Source of the DNA: Glandiceps talaboti
Lineage: Eukaryota > Hemichordata > Enteropneusta > Spengelidae
DNA: 64,000 nucleotides
Direction of reading: 5' to 3'
NCBI RefSeq assembly: GCF_964340395.1
Contig: NC_135556.1
Location: 4,829,501 to 4,893,500 of the forward strand
Shown: positions 47,429 to 58,000 of the stretch, piece after piece
How positions within the stretch are numbered: position 1 is the stretch's first letter
How the letters are laid out: each line of letters starts with the position of its first letter
Position numbers and translations under genes: made by a program
The notes under the pieces: generated by a model
What the model was told of the DNA's origin: nothing
Databases searched by the model: none
The model's input: only the letters and a program-made list of their open reading frames with translations

Positions 47429-49802
47429 TTTGAAGTACGAATTTCAACACATACAGCTTGAAACGAAAGTTTTCGAGAGAAAGAAACAAAAGGTAAGGAG
47501 ATCGACTTCCCGCACAATGCACCGTCCCTATCCGCTGCCAACAATCCTAATAGATGCATCGCCTCAATGTCTCATTTATATTGTTTGGAATTACCAGATG
47601 TTTTATTACCTAGAATGCAAATTTAGGAACTCTACACTTTCAGAGGGGTGGACCATTTTTCTGTTTGGAGTATCAAACAAAGGGTATCATTTGACCATAG
47701 TTTTGAGCCAATTATATGATCCTTCTGTGACGCGCTCTTTCAAGGGAATATTTAACAGGAACAGTATACCTAATAGGACGGTATTTGTCTGATTCTCACT
47801 GAGTAATGTAATTCAAGTGATACAAGTACCTCTATAGATCATGTGTATGTTGATTTAGAATGACCCGGATGACAGAATAACCAATAGATCTGGCGTTTGC
47901 ACCATGAATGTTTCCTGTGTGCATTCATGCATAAACTCTGAATTATCACAGACACAGATGTACTTTCATGTTAACCGAAAATATACTCTTTAATTTGATA
48001 ATAATGAACAAATAGTAATTTTGTGTGGGGAAACACTTACTATATCCCGGGTATACATATCATATTGCAGACAAAATCGATTGTCGGCAACCAGCTGTCT
48101 GGATCTCACCATCCTATTACCACGATGTGTGGGTTTGAACCCGGACACAACTGGCTGGGTTTCAAGTTGAATAGATGGGCGTATAAAAGCAAAATGGGGT
48201 ATCGTTCGAGTTTTGCCCAGCTGAACGATGTGGGTTTTCTACGGGTATCCAAGTATCCCCCTATGCATTAACACTGGACCGGTATGGGTTGGTTTGTGCT
48301 GGACTTTTCTAAAATAAATGAAAAAAAATACCCGAATTTCCGGAAATTTGATGTCAAAATATATGGAGCATTTCGTGGATTAATACATTTTGAAACCCGT
48401 TTTAGTCTTATAACACACGTTTCATCCCAAGCAGGTGTTAGGAAGACACACATTGTTTTCACAAAGATCTGTGATCAGTGATAGAAAAGTGGGTGAATGA
48501 ACTATTGACACATTTCGCCATGAAGGGTCGAGATGACCTAGTTATAGATATTGCAGTATATCCTTTCCTTCAATGTTGGCACCATCTAATTCACTTTGCA
48601 AGTGATAAAAAAGTACTAGTGGTGATGCATGGTCGATGTAATAACACCTCAGCCCACCTTTGGTGGTCTGTGATAACACTTACGTACCCATTTCCCACTG
48701 ACAATCATGCCGGTCAGATTGACAGTGGTTAACACTCACAACTGAACTTGTGGTGGTGGTCAGACCGATCACGCACATACTCGCAAACAGATAAAACTGT
48801 ATGCAATAGCTCAAGAAGGAACTTGTAAATATGCTACTATACATCAAACTCAACGACTTGTCGGATTTAATCACACATCTTTTTATCAACACGAATCTTC
48901 CAATGGATTGGTTTGATAAAAATACTCGCCATTTTCAAATTTCAATTTTTATTAAAGAGTACACCAGCCCTGAAAGATTTTGTTCTTTTCACAAAATTTT
49001 ATGATGATCAAATAAACAAAAATATTCATGTTTACACATTATCTGTATGTTTTATTCTTTTTTTAGTTCTGTATTGGCTTCTATATTCAGTTCCAATGTC
49101 GTAAACCACATACCACTTTACGGCATCGACCGGAAGCAGAAATATGTGCTCTGACTTGGGAGAATGTCACCTATTCTGGACAATATAGAAAGGTCTTTAA
49201 CTTATATATGAAGACGTTAGCCGTATAATAGATAGTCTTTAACTTGTATCTGAAGACGTTAGCCGTATAATTTGTATGTTATTCCACTGACATATGTAAG
49301 TTTGAGACAATTGACAAATTTGAATGTGGATTCTATTTGGCACTGGAAAACAAAAGAAACTCGCCAGACAACCAATGACGTCAGCAGTATCGTGAAAACC
49401 TCATACGAATCAATTTTAGAAATCGATCCAAGAAAATTACGTACAATTCGTAGGACCCCTTGAGTTACTCCCGATTGGTTCAGTAACCATCACCGTCAAC
49501 TAACTATGTGAGACCCAAAACTGTTATTTTTGATGATTTTTTTCATTCAAATGACTCCTTTGCTCTGTCTATTTGTATCAAATAGTCCTTTAAGCAGTTA
49601 TTCTGACAAAGTATGAGGAATTGTGAACTTACGAGATAATAATACTAAATAAACGATATTTTAATCTACGTTCATCTCCAGACCGGACTTGAAATCTGAG
49701 GTACATGTAAGAAAGACTTAGGGTGTCACCCTCGGTAACATTCATTGACGAATTTTCCAAAAGACCATTTTGTTCGTGATTTTGTTTTATGCTTTCTTCG
49801 TC
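47429..49802. other. Divergent intergenic region between the surface-protein gene and lectin copy 2
   Basis: Serves as 5' flank for both genes, which point away from each other. 48890-49145 is homologous to 60590-60899 and 49321-49802 to 62903-63382, so it belongs to the duplicated unit. A 43-bp direct repeat (AAGACGTTAGCCGTATAAT at about 49211 and 49254) is present here but not at the copy 3 locus. Confidence 0.6.
49376..49383. promoter_or_regulatory. CRE-like palindrome next to CCAAT
   Basis: TGACGTCA, the full cAMP-response element palindrome, overlaps the end of CCAAT (CCAATGACGTCA), about 420 bp upstream of the copy 2 start codon. The matching position at copy 3 reads CCGATGATGTTA. Use as a promoter element is unproven. 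Confidence 0.3.
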
Positions 49803-51962
49803 ATGTTTAGGATAATTATCTTGGTCTTCCTCTTTGGAGTGGTTTATTGCAATGATGAAGACAACTTTGTTAATATTCGGCTTACCTGTCACCGATCGTC
49901 CTATATGGTATCCATCGAGAAACATGAAACCAACTTCGTCTACCTTGGTGGGGTGTACGAAAACAAGACGGCACGAAGTCTTGGAGAGTGTGTGTCATTC
50001 TGTATCAAAAGTGACGACTGTGAATCTCTAAATTTCTGGAAGACCGAATCTCTGTGTCAACTAAACAGCGATGCTATCTACGAAATGGGACAATTGTCAT
50101 ACTTGTATGGAGGCAAATACAGACAGTTGGGTGAAACACACCAGGTATGAACTTATACTGAAAACAACAAGAAACTGTATGATATGATTTTTTTTCACCC
50201 GAGGAATAATTCTGCTGATTGTCGATTAACATGTTGCCCAGGTTTCACCTGTCAGTTACATAATCTAAGATCAGGCCAGGCGGTAACATTGGACTTTAGA
50301 AAAACCTTATACATAGACAGTTTTGAGCTCCTGGGTGAAAAACTGAAAAAATATATCATGCAGATTTTTTTCGTGGTCAGTATATTTGCTATGCTATCTG
50401 TATGAAATGGCTTATTTGTCATACTTGGCCGAAATACGGGTGGGAATTCATGTTCTTTTCTATTAACTATCGGGGACTCGATTCTGACTGGAGAAGAACG
50501 CAAGACAACTACTTTCCATTCATCAAATGGCATACAGTGGCTAGTTAACTTAAAGTTCCAAATTCCAAGTTGAGACAAGATTGTGGAATATGTGTTGACA
50601 ATGGCTGCGGTATATTTTGAATATACTTTCCCAAACAATTGTAAGAGTTTGAGGACTTAAGCTGTAATTGAACGGGTGATGCCCAAAAATCAACTTTATC
50701 ATCTAAACACCAACTTCAATACCCAAACACCAGCTTCGTATACTTCTTTGGACAGTGGAAATATTCTATCTAACCTATATTTAACTGTAAGTGTTAACAT
50801 TTTTGTGACAGCGTTATTTATCCATAACTCTTTTGATGTGTGTCATGTTACATGCATGGGTCATGATACCAGGTTTGTCACAGCCTTGAGTGACGAGCGA
50901 TAGAGGAAATTAATAGAACGTGACGTCACAAATATTTAAGATATGTGTTCTGTTCCAAATAAACTGATAAATATGCACAAACTATAAGTGTTTTTTAAAC
51001 GACTTCATTTCGTGAATTATAAAGATGCCGATACATTTGAAAAACACTAGTGATATCTCAGCGATAGGTTGAGAGATGTTCAGGCTTTATAATTTTCATG
51101 AATTAAAAACAATCAGAGATTTGAATATGGTTAATTATATTCAGTGGACCACCCAGACAAGCTAAATTTTATTAATATAAAATAACGAAAGCGTAACGTA
51201 TATAGTTGGTTTGTGGTAGTCTGTAAGATATGACATTTGTGCCATATTATCAGGAATCACTCGCTTCGAAAACCTGATAGGGCTGAACAACACGACTAGT
51301 TGGTTGGCTTGTTGGTTGGTTGGTTGGTCATGCAGTCTGTCAGTCAGTCAGTCAGTCAGTCAGTTATTCATGTATTTTGTTAGTTTTCGAATACCGTCGT
51401 CGTGTCACTTCACCATTATTAAACATAGAACATCTGAGTATGAGCACACGGGTAATGACGGAATATATTGCTTTATGGTATGTAATACATGTAACATACT
51501 TTTACTGCAAAGGTGCCAATGGTTTTTATTTGTCCATTCAATTGTCGATTATAGGTGGTTATCACTGTGTGAGGGATGGGGTAGGGAGGTGTTATTTTGC
51601 AATGCATATATCATAGACCCTCTACAAGATGTTAATAGAGGAACTGTCCATATGACTAATGTTTACTAGTATAAAATGCCTTGTAAAATCTAATAAAACA
51701 AGTTGGTTGTTCGGTAGACTAGTGTCAAACTGCCAACTGTTACGCTTTAAACAGATGCTTATGTTGTTGAATGACATGAATAATTAATCAGGTACAAATC
51801 ATATCGATCAGACCATTGTTCATAAAATATCTGTTACGCAATCGCTAGCCACTGTATTCTACAATTAGTACAGTGTCCATACATCATCAAATACAATAAC
51901 CTTGAATCGAGGGTGTTGGTATATGTACGTATACATACTTGTGTGTGTGTGTGTGTGTGCGT

Positions 51963-52021
<59 letters not shown>

Positions 52022-55000
52022 CCGTGTTGATATACAGGGCACATTAAACAAAAAATGAAATTCATGTGAGCAGTATCTCTAAATCGACAAAGAGTCGTTC
52101 GAAATATCTTATCGACATTTGAAAGATAACTTTTCACTGTGCCGAAGAGACTTGAAATGCTTGTATGTTTTTGACTTTCTCACAAACCATTGACCCAATT
52201 TGACCATCTATATCCCAACATTTCTCTTTGAAAAGATTTAAAAGTAAACCTTTGTCTCCCACCCCTTGCATAATCCATACCTCTCAAACCTATATGAAAA
52301 TAAAATATTTTTGATGTGCAGTGCCAAATTGTTCCGTCCATTTTCAGTCACATTGACTTGATGCAGTTAACAATGATGACCATACCTAGAATCGTCCATA
52401 TCTAATTTATGCAACCAATACTTAACAATCCTTATAAACATGTTAACCTTGAGAGAAAAACGACCCAAGTTCTGCAATAACAACGAGATTGGATGTGTTA
52501 TTGTAAAGACGTAAAACGTAAGGGAGCGATCAGTTTATACGGCCAGGGGTGACCCCCCTGCAATTCATCCACAAAACAATCCAACCCCTCTCTGACAAAT
52601 AAAAAAAACACAATGACCCCCCCCCCCCCCATCTGTTGACAAGAAACACTTTTTGTTCTTGCAAAAGACACTCTGTTCTCAAAGCATAATACCACACACT
52701 GCATAGTTAATTTTACATGTTACATTTTCAGTAATTTTAAGTGTATCTGGTAAATAGCCATCCGAAATCCACTGTTTCACATGTATAAAGCTCTTTAGAT
52801 AGGAACCATGTGAGAAGTATGATTGTCTGTTCACGGACATACAAAATATTCATGTTTTAGTAACCAAAAGTTCTAGGATATCTCTTAGATTGAGTGAACT
52901 ATTAATATTGATTAATTCAGCTAATTATCAAGTACAATATTATAAATAGAGATAATATACTAGTAAACTCATGTCAATAACTGTCACACATAATGATGTA
53001 CTTGCATCATATAATGAATTGTTTACATCATATAAAGATATGTTCACATCATGTAGTCAATGTATTGTTTTCTTTAGACTTAACACAACTGCGGCTTTCC
53101 ATACATGTACACATTTGCACTCCTCAAGGCACTTGTTTGTCCTGTTCATAATTGGCACTGACTCAAAACCCCACCCCAATTCATTGACCACACTGCTAAT
53201 TTTAACCAAAATATTTTTGAAAGGTTTTAGATAATGAAATGTGATAAATTTCATTGGTTTCAAAATAGAAATTAAAAAAATGTCATAAAAATCTTTTCTG
53301 TACTACAGCAGTTCTAAACTAGATTACTAAATTCAATTCACTTACTATTGGCTATGTTGTCCAGTATATTGCAGGCAACATGATAGCCTTGAAAATAAAT
53401 ACATTCTAATACCAAGGAAATGTAATACCATGATCTGCTGACAAAATTGTACTCGCAGTATACAGTCACTCAATGGGGATACTAGATATTCCAGGGGAGA
53501 TGTAAAATCTAATTTTCCTCATAACTTTGCACCGTGTCAGTACTATAGAAGTCCTGGCTACTAGATCATCATCAAACAAATCTGTGTTTATAACTTTGTC
53601 ATTCACATGATATATAGTCTCCGAGAATCCGATTAATATTGTGTTCACCTTGGAATATATTTCTTTCTTGGTAGTTTATGGTGTAAAACAATAGCAAGAG
53701 AAAAGGGGGTTTCACATGTAGCCTGGTAACATCTATTAAACTTGGTGATGGTCACAGGTATCAGAGAAGAAGTGAAAAACAAACACCGAAAAGTAATATT
53801 TGATAAGACATGTAGTTGATACTATAGCTATGCAAACTAACAGTTCACTAGTTTGTACATGTATGATAAATCAACACATTAGGGGTAGTAGGTTAAAAAA
53901 AATAATTCTTTTAGTGACGCCTCAGAACCCCTTCCCTATCCCCTTCCAACTAAACTGGTAAAATTGTTGCACACGGCACAATCAATTTCAAATCAGTATG
54001 TAGTATTATGTAGTGCTATGGATACAAAGCCAGTATGTAGTGAGGAAAAATCGCTCTTTTATTGGCACAATAAATGTATTTTAGTGCCATGCATAACAAT
54101 TTTTTTCCCATTTTTCAATCTGACATTTTTAGAATTGTTTGTATTGGGGTACAAAACAGATTTCATTATAAAAGACCTCCTCTCACACCCCCACCCCACA
54201 CTAAAAGAATTTAGTTTTTACCCTACATTAAACTATTGATCTCAACAGTAAATCAATTTGGGACTTCTAATGGAGATGATTGTAGATATCATACATTAGA
54301 CGTAAAAAAATATATAGGAACTAGACTAACTATATACATGGACATTGAATATCAAATATCTAGACACAGGCTGGGGCAGGCACATTCAATCCCGATGCAT
54401 CCCCATTGGCTTCCGGTAACCTTCAGAATTCAGTATAAAGAAAATTTTCTCACCTATAAATCATTAAATGGTCCCCCCCCCCACCTTAATATCTTGCTCA
54501 ACTTATTGTAGCGAACAACCCTACAAGGTCTTTACGCTTAAGTCATCATACAACACTCAAGGTTCCCAGAACAAGTCACAAATCGTCAATTCTGTAGAAC
54601 CAACTACCTAACACTGTCCTCTCTGCACTGAGTATTGAGACTTTCAAATTAAGACTAAAGACATACCTTTTTGAGAGCGCTTATCTGTAACAGTATCTCT
54701 TGTAAAGCGCAGGTAAGCACCATTGATGGATACTGGGCGCTATATTAATCTCTTTGTTTATTTTATTTTATTTATTTATGAAGTGGAGTGGACCGCCCTT
54801 TCTAAAAACAATAACTTTGCTTTTATCCAAATTGATACGTAGTTTCCACCATCTATATTAGTCACAAAGTGTGTTCAATAGTCTCGTGAAGTCCAATGTT
54901 AGAATTACTAAAAGTAACAAGGTCATCTGCAAATAAAAGGTACTACAGCCGTAGGAGACCCACAGTGGACGCCAGGAAAATATCAGAGTTTAACTCTAAG

Positions 55001-58000
55001 AAATCTTCTACGGCGTTGAGGTAAAAACTAAATAAATGAGGTGAAATAACCGAACCCTGCTGTAAACCAGTGTTACAGGGGAAAATGTGTTAAACCACCG
55101 GGTGTCTTTACGCATGCTTTTACCGATTTATACAGATCAAATGATAAATTGAAGACTTTGCCTCTGATTCCACAATTAGCTAACTTATAAAATAAAGAAT
55201 AATAATAAACCCTATCAAAGCTTTTTCGAAATTGATAAAAACACAGTAAAGGCGACCCCTGTGACAAGATAAATACTTATTAATAATTGCTGCTAAAACA
55301 AAAATATTATCTATAGTACGGTATTTCTTTTTAAAACCTGCTTGTGTCTCAGCAATTTTGCAATACTCGTCAAACCAACTTTGTAGGCGACTACAGAGAA
55401 TCGATACAAAGATTTTAGCCATGACAGACAACAAAGTAATACCTCTGAAGTTTTGTGGGTCATCTTTTGACCCTTTCTTATGTAATGGAGTTATCATACC
55501 AGTTGCCCATATATTAGGAAATTACCTGTTGGTGCATTTTTGAATATTTCGATAGGTATTCCATCAATTCCAGGGCTTTACCCTTTTCCATATTCTTAAC
55601 ACACTCAACAATCTCGGAGATTAAAATACGAGCATTCAAAATATCAAAATTTCGATCACCAAATTCATGAGTGTCATCGACATCAAGATTATCAACAAAG
55701 TCTTTATAAAACAAAGGAATTCAGCATCAACATTTATGTCAACATTTATGTATGTATGTATGTATGTATGTATGTATGTATGTATGTATGTATGTATGTA
55801 TGAACTTTTTATTTGTTTGTTATCAAATTAATACAAGCATGACCCATACACCCTACGAATACAAATACAATATCCTGGCTACTGACAAAGGTAATTTATA
55901 ATGGTAAAATAAGGGAGTTGCACATAAATCATGTTTTGATGGTACATAGGCAATTTACCTTGACAGCAGTAAACTACTGAAACACGTACAAGGATGATAC
56001 TAATTTGAAATAGTGGGTCTGAAATGTCGAAATGTTGACATTTTAAGAATTTAATATAATACAATTTTCGTATTACACAGGATTCTTTGGGTGGTTGCCA
56101 TGGTGATCCATGTCAGAATGGTGCGACATGTACTGAGATTTGTGACGGCAGTGCTCGATATTATGAATGTACGTGTACGGAAGGCTATGAAGAATACAAC
56201 TGTGATTCAGGTATTTTTTTTGTATTTTTCTAATTGTTGTGTGTGTGCTGGAAACTTCCCCCAAAGATTTATGTACACATACGAATACACAATGTGTAGC
56301 ACAAGCTAGGTTTCATTTACGTAACTGTTTATTTAAATGTAAAAAACTTACAGCTAAAATGATGTAGGTTTGGTGTTTCACTCATGTAACATGACATTTA
56401 CAGCTAAAATAATGTAGGATTGGTGTTTCACTCATGTAACATACACTTACAGCTAAAATGATGTGGGCTCGGTGTTTCACTCATGGAACATGACACTTAG
56501 AGCTAAAATCATGTAGGCTTGGTGTTTCACTCATATAACATAATATTTAATACACACCCTCAGACAACTTCAGAGATAATTAATTACATTTATTACATGT
56601 GTAGGAGACTTGCACAGTGGAGATGTAGAAGTAGTCAAATTGAAATGTTCATTGTCAGTTAGGAAATAAACGATCGCAACCATTAAAATCATCAAGTCCA
56701 TGTGTAATGTTTTCATTAGAAGCCTGTTTTTACTGTACTGTCAAAGAATAGCAATGCTTATCAGTTTTTGGTGTGATTGGGCAACGGATCCTCCTGTGTT
56801 TACCGTGTCTATGTTATTGTTAGTCAATGGTTCCTGCTGTGTTTATTGTGTCTCTGTTATTGTTAGTCGAGAGTTGAAATGTGTCTATCTTTGTGTCAAA
56901 AACATAATGTCCCATGAGTGAAACACCAAGGCAACATCATTTTAGCTGTATTACATTAAACCTCAGAGAATGTAGAAGGGCTTACAATCGTCTCCTTATA
57001 TCGCTAGTTGATATTTTACTTGGTCGGATTCTGCGTTGGTCAAGTTTAACTTCAGTCAGTTGGCAGTTGGCTCAATATCTCTATCTTGTGGTCTGAGGTG
57101 ATGGTAATACAGTGAGTACATGTTGATTATGCAGCAAAAACATACACTCAGGTCATGCCCCTTTGTTAAAACACTCAAAACAATTTCTTTTCCAGCTAAG
57201 TGTTACACCCCAAGTGCCCCTACGTATGGCTATATCAGTGGTTCCCACACTTACCCAGTATCTAGTGGAACACAGATCCAAATGTTATGTGACAACAGCT
57301 GGTACAGTATGAGTGGATCCAGTACAGTCACGTGCAACCAGGGCAGCTGGACTTCATCGCCAACCTGTACTAGTAAGTCATTGCTATGTTGTGTACCCCC
57401 CCTCCCATCAACTTATACTGGTGAGTCATTGCTATGTTGTACCCCCCTCCCATCAACTTATACTGGTGAGTCATTGCTATATTATACCCCCTCCCATCAA
57501 CTTATACTGGTGAGTCATTGCTATATTATACCCCTCCCATCAACTTATACTGGTGAGTCGTTGCTATATTATACCCCTCTCATCAACTTATACTGGTGAG
57601 TCGTTGCTATATTATACCCATCCCGTGCCATCAACTTATACTGGTGAGTCATTGCTATATTATACCCCTCCCATCAACTTATACTGGTGAGTCATTGCTA
57701 TATTATACCCCTCCCATCAACTTATACTGGTGAGTCATTGCTATATTATACCCCTCCCATCAACTTATACTGGTGAGTCATTGCTATATTATACCCCTCC
57801 CATCAACTTATACTGGTGAGTCGTTGCTATATTATACCCCTCCCATCAACTTATACTGGTGAGTCGTTGCTATATTATACCCCTCCCGGGCCATCAACTT
57901 ATACTGGTGAGTCATTGCTATGTTGTACAACTCGAGATTCCGCCAACTTTATTAGTAAGTCATTGCTACATTTTTCCACTTCCTGTCAACTTGTCCTCAG

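Noticed and set aside
48023-48732. Small genes in the divergent intergenic region
   Set aside because: The short frames have no recognisable features, splice context or counterpart at the copy 3 locus.
54236-54511. Host gene on the plus strand
   Set aside because: The recognisable peptide is the C-terminal signature of a LINE ORF2, and the frame breaks soon after.
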